Assembly (NCBI GenBank): GCA_963575745.1
Contig: CAUYUJ010014562.1
Coordinates: 88,842 to 152,841, forward strand
DNA from: Prorocentrum cordatum
Lineage: Eukaryota > Sar > Dinophyceae > Prorocentrales > Prorocentraceae
Length of the DNA stretch: 64,000 bases
Reading direction: 5' to 3'
In this document: one piece after another, positions 10,310 through 21,404 of the stretch
Layout of the letters: each line of letters begins with the position of its first letter
How positions within the stretch are numbered: the stretch's first letter is position 1
The notes under the pieces: generated by a model
Told to the model about the DNA's origin: nothing
The model's database searches: none
The model's input: the letters and a program-made list of their open reading frames with translations, nothing else
Position numbers and translations under genes: made by a program

Positions 10310-10800
10310 TGGCGATGCTTGACTTGGGATTCCGAGTGGGAGCCTAGCGCGGTTTGGGGGGGGTCCGGAAGGGGTGAAACGCACATGTCGGCGACCACCA
10401 CACGAAGACACGCTCTTGTTGCAGCAATTGCTTCTGCGTTGCAGGTTTCGTGTGCGATGTGGTGGCGCTGCTAGAACGCTTGGGAATCCGCGTGAGAGCC
10501 AAGCGCGGCTTGGGAAGGTCCAAGGACGGTTGAAGCGCACATGCCGGCGACGACAACACGAACACAGCTGTTTTGCATTGCGTGCGTTTTGCTATTGCAG
10601 TTGTTCGATTGGCATTGCAGTTGTTGCTGTTGCGCCGTAGTGGCGCTTCTAGAGCTTCAGCTTTGGATTCCGCGTGCGGGCCAAGCGCGGTTGGGGAGTA
10701 TCATGGAGGGTGGAAGCACACATGTCGGCCACGACGACACGAAAACATTGCTGTTTGCGTTGAAGTTGTTCTGCGTTGCCGTTTTGTTTGCGCTGTAGTG
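10310..10800. repeat. ~165-bp minisatellite family (second block)
   Basis: Three further units of the family at 7830-8800, beginning near 10310, 10465 and 10630. Each has GAGAGCCAAGCGCGGCTTGG-like sequence, a GGTTGAAGCGCACATG-like segment and CGACCACCACACGAA variants. Confidence 0.75.
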
Positions 10801-11110
10801 GCGCCTGGCTGGCTGGTCTGGCTGCGTGGTCTGACGGGTCTGGCTTGCTGGTCTGGCTGGTCTGACTGTTTGGTCTGGCTGGTCTAGTTGGTCTGGTCTG
10901 GTCTGGTTGATCTGCTTTGTCTGGTCTGGGCTTTCCTGGTTGGAGTGGGCACATTGGCTCGTTCAGTCTGGTCCAGGTTTCGTTGGTATGAACGGCTAGC
11001 TGGCCTGGTCGGTCTACATGGCTGGTCTGGTGGGTCTACGTAGCAGGTCTGACTGGCTGGTCTGGCTATAGTCTGCTTGGTCCGGGTGGTCTGGGTGGCA
11101 GGCGTGGCTT
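10800..11110. repeat. (TCTGG)n-type degenerate repeat
   Basis: A tract of TCTGGCTGG, GGTCTGG and GGTCTAC units, mostly 5- to 10-base steps, running directly out of the preceding 165-bp unit. Non-coding. Confidence 0.7.
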
Positions 11111-11614
11111 GTCTAGTTTGCTTACTTACAGCCCATCCACAACAACACAATATTAGTTGCATTGTAGTTCGGGTGATTAGGTTGATCTGATTAGCCTGGT
11201 CTGGGCTCGTCCACTGGGTCCGGAACAGAATGCCCCGACGCCGCGGACAAATCCCACGAGCCGGTAAGAAGTGCCGTCGAAAGGGTCCCAGAAAACACAG
11301 AAACCCACAAGCGGGCCCCAAAGGACCCCCAGTATGATAGTGTTGGGGTTTGCTTGCGGAGCCCTCTCGGGTCTCTTTCGATTCCTCTCGGTGTGCTTTG
11401 GATTCTTTTGAAGACCCTTTGGAACCGAGACTGCAGAGGGCTCCAAGAGATTTCCAGGAGATCCCCAAGAGGGTCCCGAGATGGCTTCAAGAGGGTTCTA
11501 AGACGGCCCCAAACAGTATCATACCAGGGGCCTCTGGTATGATACTGTGGTGGTCTGTTTGAGGGGCCCTCTTGAGGCCTCTTTGGGTTTTTTCGGACCC
11601 TCGTCGTCGGAGCT

Positions 11615-11740
11615 TTAAGTCGGGCGCGTCCCTCTACAGAAGGAAAATTCAAAAATGGTCCACAAATCGTCAGTGGACGATTTTTTAATGTTTGCGGATG
11701 TTTGAAACATTTTGATTGTCTTCTTCAAGATCCGACCTAA
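11615..11740. mobile_element. hAT-like MITE, copy 3 (right end shortened)
   Basis: Left end TTAAGTCGGGCGCGTCCCTC followed by the family's AT-rich interior. The right end retains only CCGACCTAA. Flanks tcggagct (11607-11614) and tcgtagct (11741-11748) match at 7 of 8 bases. Shorter (126 bp) than relatives (150-168 bp). Confidence 0.75.
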
Positions 11741-12236
11741 TCGTAGCTAGGACTGGGAACGATAGCGCTCCTGCGTCACTTCTGGCTGCGGCAGACAGGG
11801 AGGTGATAGGGGGGAGGGCACATCAGCAACCATTGCAATTCTTGTGCCCCAGCGCACAGAAGCTCACAGGTTTTCTCTATTACACGTTTGCTGGAAAATA
11901 TGGTTGTCTTATTTTCTGTCACATTGCAGAAATCGTTTTGAAATTCGTAATGTGGCGGCGAGCATTGGCTTGTTTAGAGCTGAACATGCATGAAACCCGT
12001 CTTTGGATGTTAAAATCAATACCATAGCATTCCCCAAACAAGCGTAGAAACGAAAGGGCGGAGAGGAAGGAACACGAGGGACACGCGGAGCAGGAAGGCT
12101 TGCCGCCGCTACGCCCGCTGCCGTCGCTGTCGTGCTGTTGGTCGACACCCGAGATCCGTTCATGTCCGGGTGGGTGCGTTGTCTCCTATTTGCCTTCACC
12201 TCCCGTTCCCTCTTCTGGCGTCGTTGCTCAGGTTGG

Positions 12237-12467
12237 CCCAAAAGGGGGTCCAGCGACAAGGGGGTGGTGCAGTAGATCTGGTGCAACATATTTGTGGGAT
12301 TGCGATACATTTGACATTCCAGGGCGCACATGTATTGCTGGATTTTTCGCGAGCAGTGCATTACTTGCAATACAACGCAATACAATTCTCCAGAGCAGTA
12401 CATTTGCCATGCAATTGCCCCAAATCTATTGCACCACCCCCTTTTTTCAGCTGGACCCCTTTTTGGG
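12237..12467. mobile_element. MITE-like element with ~45-bp TIRs
   Basis: The left end CCCAAAAGGGGGTCCAGCGA plus AAGGGGGTGGTGCAGTAGAT is mirrored by the right end ATCTATTGCACCACCCCCTT plus CAGCTGGACCCCTTTTTGGG. About 230 bp, with an AT-rich interior unlike its surroundings. No second copy was seen here. Confidence 0.7.
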
Positions 12468-12489
12468 GTCACCCGAAGTTGCGTCCCTC

Positions 12490-12612
12490 CAGCGCCGGCC
12501 CTCGAGCCCTCTTGAGGGCCTCTTGGGGGCCTCTTGGGGCTCCTTGGCGGCGTCTTGGGGGCCCCCAGGGTCTCTTGGGGGGCTTTGGGGGGCCTCTTGG
12601 GGCGGCGTTGCC
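12490..12612. repeat. Degenerate CTCTTGGGGGCC repeat
   Basis: Successive GAGGGCCTCTTGGGGGCCTC units; on the other strand this is the CAAGAGGCC/CAAGACGGCC family found at 6965 and elsewhere. It directly follows the TIR element at 12237-12467. Confidence 0.65.
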
Positions 12613-13613
12613 GGTAAAAAGACAAAGGCAATCATATTGAGCCCGAAGTCCGTTCAAGCACGGGCACCAGAGCTCTTCGCCTCGAGCGGCGCAGGAAGCA
12701 GGGACTCGATCGGGCTGCGAGCGGCCCGGCCCCGCCCGTCGGCCGCTCGGGACCGGGGCCGAGGGCGACCGGCCCCTCGGTCAGCCAGGGTCCCTTGCGC
12801 CCTGGGACGGGTTCAGACGTCCGCAGGCATGATGTCGGGGGCGAGCGGGTCCGAGTCCCGAGTGGGGCGTGCCCGAAGGTTTTTTTTTTCGTAGCTCGGC
12901 GCTGGTTTCGCCGGTGGAAAAAACACATCATTGATGTTTTCTCCATCCGCGGCCCCAGAGGTCGGAGGTCCCGACCCCTCCCTTCCCCAGGGGTGGTCGT
13001 TCGTCCCGGATGAGTGTCTGAGCGGCCCGGGCCCGATTCAGAGAGAAGCGCCTGGATTGGAACATCACGCGGGCGCTCGGACATTTGGTAGTTCGATTGC
13101 ACGGGCAGTCGCGCGGAGGTTACCCGGGTAAGGTCGCGCGCAAGCGCCTTTGGTTCCAATGCGGCGTGCCACGCTGGCACCCCGCGAAAACCACCGCGTA
13201 AGGTCGCTATGCCATTGCGCGCAAGGCCAGTTTCGTCCCGTTGCTCCTATCCGCCGAAGCCCGAGTTAGGCCCCGGACCACGTCTTGCTGCTTCGTTTTG
13301 TTCGCGCTGCGTGTCGACCCGTGCTGGCCCTGAGGCCCAGAACCTGGCGAGGGCGCCCGGTATCAAAACGCAAGCCAGATCCCGAGACGGCCTGTTCGGT
13401 CCGCCAGGGTGTACCGCGCCGTGGTTTCGACTGTGTGTAACAGTGACGCTTCGCCGGACTGACTTCTGGTGCGGGCTCCGGGAGGGGCTTCCCCCATCGC
13501 CAAACGCGCTTCGACAGTAGCGGTTTGCGCGCTTGCGTTTGGGTCCCCCCGCGGCTCCCAAAAAAGCCGCGCACCAAAGATCACTCTTACCCAGGGTCGC
13601 TCTTGTCTAGTCC

Positions 13614-13843
13614 GCCCAGATGGGTTCCGAGCAGATGGGGTCGGAGGATCGCTCCGCATCGCCGATGCATCGACGATGCGGCTCGATGTGGAGCCCACTC
13701 TCTTTCACGTTGACGCCGCCGATGCATCGCCCACGTCGACGATGCGTCGTCGGTGCATCGCCGATGCATCGCCGATGCGTCGCCGATGCATCGGCGATGC
13801 GGCGCGATCCTCCGACCCCATCTGCTCGGACCCCATCTGGGAG
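13614..13843. mobile_element. Foldback element with GCATCGCCGATGC core, copy 1
   Basis: Long inverted termini: CCCAGATGGGTTCCGAGCAG then ATGGGGTCGGAGGATCGC on the left; GCGATCCTCCGACCCCATCT then CGGACCCCATCTGGGAGG on the right. The core is a tandem of the palindromic GCATCGCCGATGCATCGGCG motif. Related copies lie at 15951-16162 and 50801-50986, with a fragment near 14270-14330. Confidence 0.75.
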
Positions 13844-14654
13844 GCTTCGATCCTGCGCGTGGCCGAATGGTTTGGATCGGGCCAGATCGGGACAGGGGGG
13901 CGGGCCACGGATCCGGTTGGGCCTTCCGAGAGAGGGGCTGGCGCCGAGGCTGGGCCGTGTTCGGGGTGCTGGCGTGGGCCGTGGCCCAGGCCGCAGGGGC
14001 CGCTCGGAACGGGGCCTTGGGCGGACGGTGTCGGAGGATCGCCCTCCACAAGCCCATCTTACCCAGATCTCCGACGATGGGGTTGTTTCAATCCTGTCGT
14101 GCTTCCTAAACTTCGGCCCGCGGATGCCGCCAGTGGGGCCCCAGGGCCATCAGGAATGGATGTGGGACGACACACGAAGGTACTGAGGGCCGCGCTTTGA
14201 CAAAAGACAGATCGGCGGATGTCTTGGTCGTGATGTCGAGAAAATCGGGTTCCAGGTTGCGCCGCATCGGCGGCGCGGCGCGATCCTCCGGCCCCATCTG
14301 TTCCCGCCCCCATTCTGGCGGCCCTGGGCAGACGTTCTTCGTCAAGGAGTCGCCCAAGTGCACCAGGAAGGAAAGCAAGGAGCTTGCGACCTTGGTCGTC
14401 GTGGCCTCGACCATTTGCATGGGGTGCTTTTCTCATTGGGCCTTGTACATCGCTGTGTTTGCTACCGGTTCCGATGTCCTGGCGTCTTCTGGTTCGGTCG
14501 CCAGTTGTTGTTTGGTTTCGTCGCGATGTGGTTTTGGCTATGGTTCCAGCTCCGAGTTCTGTGCCGTTCCGTTTCCGTTCTGGTAAGCATCTGTTGTATC
14601 GATGTCATGGTCGAGGGCCAGATGTTTGGAAACGGTCGCAAACAACATAAAAGC

Positions 14655-14795
14655 ATACCGTTTTTGGGGGCCACCATTACTCGCAGAGTGCCGATTCGCA
14701 AATGTCAGACAAAAAGCACATGCTCGCCTCGATGTAGTGGAACGTGAACCCATGTAGATCCTCCGCGGCGAATCCAGGCCAGTTGCGAGTCGCTA
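14655..14795. mobile_element. Degraded relative of the 17636-17796 TIR element
   Basis: Contains ATTACTCGCAGAGTGCCGAT, then ATTCGCAAATGTC, and later CCGCGGCGAATCCAGGCCAG with TTGCGAGTCGCTATTT, in the same order as the 17.7-kb element. Ends are more diverged. Confidence 0.5.
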
Positions 14796-14802
14796 TTTCC
14801 CA

Positions 14803-15745
14803 ACCATCCCGTGGTGTTGGCTCCTCGTTTTGAAGAGACGGTCCCCGCGTTCCTCCTCTCCTCCTCCTCCCCCTCCTCCCCTCCCTCCTCCTTCTTCCAT
14901 GCGTTTCACCTACCCAGCACAGCGCTTCGTGGCCCCATAGGGAGCTCCACCGAAGCCCCCATTGGGACCGCCCGCATGCGTTCGCCACCACCCAGCACAG
15001 CCCTTGCTCCCTGCGTTTCACCGACCCAGTACAGCGTTTCGTGGCCCCATAGGGAGCTCCACGGAAGGTCCCAGTGGCACCGCCCGCATGCGTCCGCCAC
15101 CACCCAACACGGCCCTTGCTCCCTGCATTTCACCACCCAATACAGGGCTCCACGGAAGGTCCCAGTGGCACCGCCCGCATGCGTCCGCCACCACCCAGCA
15201 CAGCCTTTGCTCCTTGCGTTTCACCCACCCAGTACAGGGTTTCGTGGCCCCATAAGGGGGCTCCACCGAAGGTCCCAGCGGCACCGCCCGCATGCGTCCG
15301 CCACCACCCAGCACAGCCCTTGCTCCCTGCGTTTCAGCCACCCAGTACAGCGCTTCGTGACCCCATAGGGGGCTCCACCGAAGGTCCCAGTGGGACCGCC
15401 CGCATGCGTCCGCCACCACCCACCACAGCCCTTGCTCCCTGCGTTCCACCCACCCAGTACAGCGCTTCGGGGCCCCATAAGAGGGCTCCACCGAAGGCCC
15501 CAGTGGCACCGCCCGCATGCGTCCGCCACCACCCAGCACAACCCCACCCAGTACAGGGTTTCGTGGCCCCATAGGGGGCTCCACCGAAGGTCCCAGTGGC
15601 ACCGCCCGCATGCGTCCGCCACCACCCAACACAGCCCTTGCTCCCTGCGTTTCAGCCACCCAGTACAGCGCTTCGTGGCCCCATAGGCCATCGAAGAAGA
15701 TATTCACAATTGCGGTACTCACAACTGCACATGGTTGGGTCTTAC
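14803..15745 (+). repeat. Composite dispersed element B (minisatellite with conserved arms)
   Basis: Same arms as element A: CCATCCCGTGGTGTTGG plus a GAAGAGACGG motif at the left (from about 14803), and a GAAGAAGATATTCACAATTG, ACTCACAACTGCACATGG right arm (about 15695-15745). The unit is lengthened to ~110 bp by GCCACCACCCAGCACAGCCC plus CTTGCTCCCTGCGTTTCA inserted into the element-A unit. About seven units. Confidence 0.75.
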
Positions 15746-15950
15746 GCCAGGCTAATTTTGCGTCTGCGCGTGGTGGAACGCGCTCGTCTAGAGGTGTTTC
15801 TGGGCGTTCGTCTACATGCACCAGATGAACCCGCTGATATACCCCTCGCACACCGCCCGGTGAGCGCAGACCAGCGGCGTCGGGCCGCCGCCCACCTTGG
15901 GCTCCGGCGCGCGCGCGCTACACCCCCCCCCCTCTGAGCGACATTCTAGC

Positions 15951-16162
15951 CCTCCCAGATGTGGTCTGAGCAGATGGGGTCGGAGGATCGCGCCGCACCG
16001 ACGATGCATCGGTGATGCGGCTCGATGCGGAGCCCGATTTTCTCCACGCCCACGTCGCCGGTGCATCGCCGACGTCGCCGGTGCATCGCCGATGCATCGC
16101 CGATGCGTCGGCGATGCGGTGCGATCCTCCGACCACACCTACTCCGACCTCATCTGGGAGGC
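15951..16162. mobile_element. Foldback element with GCATCGCCGATGC core, copy 2
   Basis: Left terminus CCTCCCAGATGTGGTCTGAG then CAGATGGGGTCGGAGGATCG; the right terminus is its inverse, ending CCGACCTCATCTGGGAGG. Core of GATGCATCGCCGATGC palindromes and a GCCGACGTCGCCGGTGCATC variant. Confidence 0.75.
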
Positions 16163-16309
16163 TCCTAGAGATCGGGCAGCTCCCGGGGTGTTCACCACCA
16201 GAGCGGTCCCCAGTCCCCCGAGGGCCGAGGTTTCCTGATGGAAGCTCGAGGGCTTCTCGGAGACATGTGGGGCATTCCAGGCATGGCCATGCCTTCGAGG
16301 ATCGAAGGA

Positions 16310-16420
16310 GGCGTCATCTCTTCCGCCGCGGAAGGCGGCGGAAGGTCGGCGGAGGTAAAACGAGGCCGCCTCCGCTGGCGGAAGCCGGCGGAAGGGCGGC
16401 GGAGAGCGGCGGAGGCTAAA
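16310..16420. repeat. CGGCGGAAG repeat
   Basis: Repeated CGGCGGAAGG/GGCGGAGG units with a reversed GCCTCCGC segment in the middle, which could fold back. Non-coding in appearance. Confidence 0.45.
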
Positions 16421-16799
16421 GATGTTTTCCCAAGAGGTGACAAGAACGTTTTGGGGTTCAGGGTTTCCATGGTCGCCTACATGTTTCGAGCGGCAGCGAC
16501 CACAGCGCGGGCATGCACGGTGGAGGCCGCCTCCCTCTCGAGGGCGCCCCTGCAAGCGGGGTGTCAGTAAACGGGGCGATGTCTGAGGGGCCTCTACGAG
16601 CGAGTACAGGGCGACAGGGCATCTACCTCGCACGAGTGCGCGATACATCCGGACGACAAAAAATCATCGACACAGCATCCTAACTCTGGGCGGGGGGGAT
16701 GCCCTCGCACTTGTGCGCGGCAGATGAAATTCTCGAAGGCACAATTGAACACGCACCCTAGGCTACCGCCCCGTTTACAAACGTTCCCATTTGCAGGTG

Positions 16800-16985
16800 A
16801 TCGTTTTCTCATTCAGTGTTTTGCCGATCGGCGCGGGCCCTTGGCTGTTATTTGGCGCCTGTCTCGAGCGGGTGGAGTCCCCCCAGAGGCAGCACTCTTG
16901 CAACCAGTCGCGCTAAGCAGAGGTCTGGAGCCAGACCCCCCCCCTCTCACCCCTTCCGCCCAATGTCGAAACGCCGAATAACAAA
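16800..16985. repeat. Dispersed repeat D1, copy 1
   Basis: Shares, in order, CATTCAGTGTTTTGCCGATC, GGCGCCTGTCTCGAGCGGGT, GCAACCAGTCGCGCTAAGCA, GAGGTCTGGAGCCAGACCCC and AATGTCGAAACGCCGAATAA with 60398-60635. It ends against an A-rich run (about 16980-17025). Type unknown; the A-rich edge could suggest a retroposed SINE-like element, but this is inference. Confidence 0.6.
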
Positions 16986-17154
16986 AAAACAAACAAACAA
17001 AAAAACAGAGCAAAACAAAAAAACGCTCACCATGGGCTTGGGCTAGCTCAGGTCGGCGCTGGCCCGGGTCAGCCAAGGCCGCGCTGCGAACCCCGGCCGG
17101 CCGCCCAGCAGCTCCACGCCAGGGTCAGCGGACGGCGGAGAGGGTGGTCGCCCC

Positions 17155-17530
17155 CTCTTTGGGGCCTCTTAGGGGCCTCTGGGGGCCTCTTGGGGGGAGT
17201 CTGGACATTCGTTGATCGAAATTCGCCCCGACCGTGTCTCGACATCCGTCTCAGTCAATATCGCCCCAGGCGCTGGTTTCAAACATGTGATCGTAAACGC
17301 AGCCTCAGACTCGGCAAACCACGGGCCTCCCGAGCAGAGGCACGCGGGGGCGATGGGGGGGGCGGGGACGCATATGGGGGGGGCCTCCTGGGGGCCACTC
17401 TGGGCGGAAGGCTCGGATGTTCCCTCTTTTGGGCCCATCTTGGGGCCGTCGTGGGACTCTCTTGGGCCATTTTGGGCGCCGCTTCGGCTGTCTTGGGGCA
17501 TCTTGAGCCGCTGTTGGGCCGTTAGGGGGC
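17155..17530. repeat. Degenerate CTCTTGGGGCC repeat
   Basis: Segments 17155-17200 and 17380-17530 are dominated by GGGCCTCTTAGGGGCCTCTG and TTGGGCCATTTTGGGCGCCG-type units, the same dispersed motif family as at 6965-7120, read on the opposite strand. Confidence 0.55.
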
Positions 17531-17635
17531 CCCTTTGGAGGAACGGGGTCGATTGCGCGGACAGTCGTGCGCAACCTTCCAGCACAAGGTCGCGATGGTC
17601 CCCGGCAGTCCAGAGCCTTTCCCCACGGCCAGCGT

Positions 17636-17796
17636 TTCTCGCCGAGCGCGTTCCACTGCTCGCAAAGTGCCTACTCGCAAACGTCCGAAAACAAACCTGA
17701 TTGCTTTGATGTGATTTATCCTAGATCCCCCGCGGTGGATCCAGGCCACTTGCGAGTAGTTACTTTGCGAGTAGAGGAACGCGCTCGTCGAGTTTC
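17636..17796. mobile_element. MITE-like element with ~45-bp TIRs (CTACTCGCAA family)
   Basis: Left end TTCTCGCCGAGCGCGTTCCA then TGCTCGCAAAGTGCCTACTC; right end GAGTAGTTACTTTGCGAGTA then GAGGAACGCGCTCGTCGAG. These are inverted copies with few mismatches. About 160 bp. A degraded relative lies at 14655-14795. Confidence 0.7.
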
Positions 17797-18119
17797 TTCC
17801 TGAGTAGTTTTGTTGACGGTACTGGGGCTCAGCGAGGGCCCTTAGCGGCCGAGAACGGCGAATTTCTTATGTTTTATGTTTCTTTTCGTCGAAGGTCTTG
17901 GGAAGGGATTGGCTGAACCCCGTCAGCGCTGATCCGTAGTAATTCGGGGAGACGTAAGACTCAAGTACGCCGGAACTCGGGTTCGACTAATTACGCTTTT
18001 TGACGGGACCTCCCTGGATTTTGACAGTCCAGTCTTGGCGGGCTGTCTGCAGCCGGAGTTCGCGTTAAGTTTCAGAGTGCCTTGACTCCGGATCCGCCCT
18101 ACTTTGGGTTAATTCGTAA

Positions 18120-18295
18120 GTGGGGCTTGGAATTTCCGGCGTACTTTTCAAGCCCCGCTGGTGCCAATTTCCGCCCTACTTTTCTGTTGCTGTTTCTGTG
18201 GATTCCCGCCCTATTTTATGTTGGGTGCAGCAATTTCCGCCCTACTTTTTCGGCTCCTTATAGGTGGATTTCCGACGCATTTTTAAGTTGGAAAA
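18120..18295. repeat. ~35-bp tandem repeat with ATTTCCGCCCTACTTTT
   Basis: The motif aatttccggcgtacttttc, atttccgccctacttttc and variants recurs five times at spacings of about 30-40 bases. Non-coding. Confidence 0.6.
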
Positions 18296-18754
18296 AAAAG
18301 CTTCAGTAGGGCGGATTTGGAGTCAGGGTGGGTCGCGTCATTTTCTTGACGGCCCCGTCGGGCCAACCCGAGCCCTACGTCTCCCCGACGCGTGCGCCAC
18401 AGCCCCCAGTCGGCGCTCACAGCGCGCGCCTCCCATCGGCTCCGGCAGCATGCCGCTCATCGGTTTTGTGCCGCGTCTCGGCGGCCAGGTGTTGTCCCGG
18501 GCGGAGCAGGCCGCGCGGCTCGAGAAATAGCTTCCGTGCCAAGGGTGAAGCTCGGGGGGAAGGTTAGGGGGAATATCAAGGGAGGACAAAAACACCCCGA
18601 CCCCCAGAGTCGGCGTTCACCAAGCAGCCTTGGGCGTTTTTCCAAACAGCCCTGCCCTGTTCGGCCCATCCCCTGGGCGCGTCACATAGAGGCTCCGCTC
18701 CTCGGGGTGCTTATTATGATGTTTTTTTTTTCTGCCGTCTAGAGTAAGTTCAGC

Positions 18755-19060
18755 GAGGTGTGTGTATGTGTGTGTGCGTGCGTGCGTGTAAGTGTGTGTG
18801 TGTGTGTGTGTGTGTGCGTGGTAGTGTGTAAGTGTGTGTGTGTGCGTGGTAGTGTGTAAGTGTGTGTAAGCGTGTGGTAGTGTGTGTTTGAAAGTGAAAG
18901 TGTAAGTGTAGGTGTAAGTGTAAGTTCAAGTGTAAATGTAAGTTCAAGTGTAAGTGTGAGTGTAATTCCAAGTGTGAGTGTACGTGTACATGTAAGTGTA
19001 AGTATGTGTGTGCGCCTGTGTGTTTGTGTGTGGTTGTGTGTGATTGTGTGTGCTGTGTGC
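18755..19060. repeat. (TG)n and TGTAAG repeats
   Basis: TG dinucleotides interspersed with GTAAGTGTGTGT, then hexamer-like AAGTGT/AAGTTC units at about 18890-18990. It yields His/Thr- or Val/Ser-rich artificial frames. Confidence 0.85.
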
Positions 19061-19988
19061 GGATGCCGTCAGAGGCCCGATCGCCCACTCCGCCGAGGAG
19101 CGTGCGGTTTCGCGATAGGGGGGTGCATCGCCGATCCATCGGCGATATGTCGGCGAGTCCAGGTCGGCGTTTCCCCCCTGGGCCAGCCCCCCTTGTCCTT
19201 GCGTAAGGTTTCCACAGATGTGTACGCATGTGTGTATTCCTGTGTAGACCAGCCAACGCTTGACATTTTCTCTGCATAGCGCCTTGCCAGGTCCTGGCCC
19301 TGGTCTTGGCTTCGACGTTCCTTCTCATCTTGGAGCCCTGGAAGGGCCCAAGCTGGCGGGCCATGTCGCAAGCGAGAGGACCGCCGACCCAAACGCGCGC
19401 GTGGCCGGGCCGATCCGAACGGGCGGGCGGGCGGGCAGGCCCTGATGGTCGGGCGGGGCAGTAGAGCGGGCGGGGCAGCCCGCAAGCGAGCGGGCTGACC
19501 ATCACGCAGGCGGGCAGGCCCTGACGGTCGGGCGCGGCATGACAGCGGGCGGACCAGCCTGTCAAGCGAGCATGCAGCTCCCAACGCGAGGGCGGGCGAT
19601 CGGATCATGGCGGGCGGACCCGAACGGGCGGGCGATGGAGGAAGGCACGCTCGGAAGCCGCCTCAGAGGTCTGGACGTTTTCGGCCCCGCCCCCGTTCCT
19701 TGTCGGCCCTGCCCGCCTCCTTGTTCTCCTCATCGCCATCCCCTTCTCATCCTCCCCCTCCTGCTCTTGTGACGTGGCTCCCTAGGACCGACACGTGCCA
19801 TCTGACTGTCGTCGTGCCGAGTTTCCAGAGGCGCTGTTTCTCTCGAGGTCGCCCTCGAGGAGCCCTCCTTGCGGCGAAGCGCAGGCGGGGGAGGAGAGGG
19901 CCCTCGCGTGACCATGGGGCAGGAGGCAGGAGCGAGCGCAGCGGCCAGGAGGCGGCTCCAGGAGCAGGCGCGTTGACAAGCAATCGCG

Positions 19989-20333
19989 CTAAGTCGGACA
20001 CGGCCCCCTGCAGGAGGCGTGTTCAAAAACAGTCAAAAAACAGTGTGGGGGCGAGGTGTCCATCATTCTTCGACAAGCTTGGGCATCTTTTGAACCATGT
20101 CCCATGTTTCCTCCCAAATCCGCCTGTAGCTCGTCCTCCTCCAACCTCCTCCTCCTCCTCCAACCGCCTCCTCCTCCTCCAACCTCCTCCTCCTCCTCCT
20201 CCAACCTCCTCCTCCTCCTCCTCCTCCTCCTCCTCCTCCTCCTCCTCCTCCTCCTCCTCCTCCCCCTCGTCCTCCTCCTCCTCCTCCTCCTCCTCCTCCT
20301 CCTCCTCCTCCTCCTCGGGGGCATGCCCGACCC
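19989..20333. mobile_element. hAT-like MITE, copy 4, with its right TIR split by a (TCC)n tract
   Basis: Left end CTAAGTCGGACACGGCCCCC with the family's interior (AACAGTCAAAAAACAGTGTG). The right end starts normally at AAATCCGCCTGTAG (to 20129), is interrupted by ~187 bases of CTC/CTT repeat, and resumes as GGGGGCATGCCCGACC (20317-20332). Partly matching flanks (caatcgcg and agcaatgc region) are compatible with a decayed target duplication. Confidence 0.65.
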
Positions 20334-20499
20334 AGCAATGCTGGTGGTGCCCGTTCTCCACGCCACGACCTTCCGAGGCCCGCGCCCTTGACCCCGGGAT
20401 CGGCAGAGCTCGGGGGGAGCCCCAGAGGGCGCCAGCCCTGGGGAGCAGCCCGGGCCTCGAGGGGTCCAGTGCGGAGAAGATCAAGACGTCGGAGCCCTG

Positions 20500-20815
20500 G
20501 GGGAGGAGGAGGAGGAGGAGGAGGAGGAGGAGGAGGAGGAGGAGGAGGAGGAGGAGGCGGAGGAGGAGGCGGAGGAGGAGGAGGTGGAGGAGCTGGTAGG
20601 ATCATTCCCCCCCTCCCCCCAGCGGCGACCTCCCCTGGAGTGGGGGGGGGTCGGCGATCAGTTTGAACCTTGAGATGCCACCAGCGTGTCTCGTTCCCGG
20701 AGATGGGGGAGGAGGAGGAGGAGGAGGAGGAGGAGGAGGAGGAGGAGGAGGAGGCGGAGGAGGCGGAGGAGGAGGAGGAGGAGGAGGAGGAGGCGGAGGA
20801 GGAGGAGGAAGGGGG
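20500..20815. repeat. Two (GGA)n tracts
   Basis: Tracts at about 20500-20595 and 20705-20815, separated by about 110 bases containing GCGACCTCCCCTGGAGTGG. They give poly-Gly/Arg/Glu frames and their poly-Pro/Ser complements. Confidence 0.9.
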
Positions 20816-21033
20816 GGTCTCCTGACCTCGTCCCTTCCCAGCTCGATGTGCCCCGAGGCCCCCCCTGCATGGCCAGCAGGCGCGAGCGGGAGGCAGGAGC
20901 ACCCGGAGCGGGGGCCGGGTGGCGCTGGCCGCCAGGAGGAGGCTCCAGCGGTCGCGGGGCCGATGGGCCAGACAGAGCTCGGGGCGATCGAAACGGGTAC
21001 GGAGAGAAGGGGTACGATGCCCCACAGCAGTTA

Positions 21034-21232
21034 CTCCAAATCCCTTATTAATCGACCCCCCCTACAAAACCTGACCCCCCTCCAAATGCGACCTGATATT
21101 CCGAACCCCCCTCTTCGACGAGGCGCCTTAATAAACTGGACCCCCAAAGGTCCAATCCAAAAAAAGCCCCCCAGTTACAAAAAAGGCGCCTTAAAAAGCA
21201 TACCCGGGGGACGATTAATAAGGGATTTGGAG
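21034..21232. mobile_element. TA-duplicating MITE (CCAAATCCCTTATTAATCG family), copy 2
   Basis: 199 bp with perfect 21-base inverted termini (left begins CTCCAAATCCCTTATTAATC; right ends GATTAATAAGGGATTTGGAG), flanked by TA on both sides. The interior contains CTTCGACGAGGCGCCTTAAT and AAAGGCGCCTTAAAAAGC, a second inverted GGCGCCTTAA pair. No coding region. Best-preserved member of the family in the window. Confidence 0.85.
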
Positions 21233-21269
21233 TACGGCGTGGGGGCGTTCGTTAAGGATAACGCGCATG

Positions 21270-21404
21270 AGGCTTCAGGCCCCGGAGGATTTCTCATCTG
21301 GCGAGGGCGGCAGTGATGTCCATGGCCAATCCACGATGGGATGTCCACCGGCTTCCAGACCTTTGATTCTTTCTCAAATGGTTCTTTATCCAATGCCTTC
21401 ACCG
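21270..21404. repeat. Dispersed repeat D2, copy 1, abutting the spliced leader
   Basis: Shares GTGGCCAATCCACGATTGG-like, CCACCGGCTTCCAGACC-like and CTTTATCCAATGCCTTCACC-like blocks in order with 30885-31010. It ends right where the spliced-leader match begins. Confidence 0.6.

Noticed and set aside
17975-18000. tRNA T-arm (gggttcgacta)
   Set aside because: No matching acceptor stem, D-arm or anticodon arm could be drawn around it. The similar cagttcaaatcctg near 37767 fails the same test.
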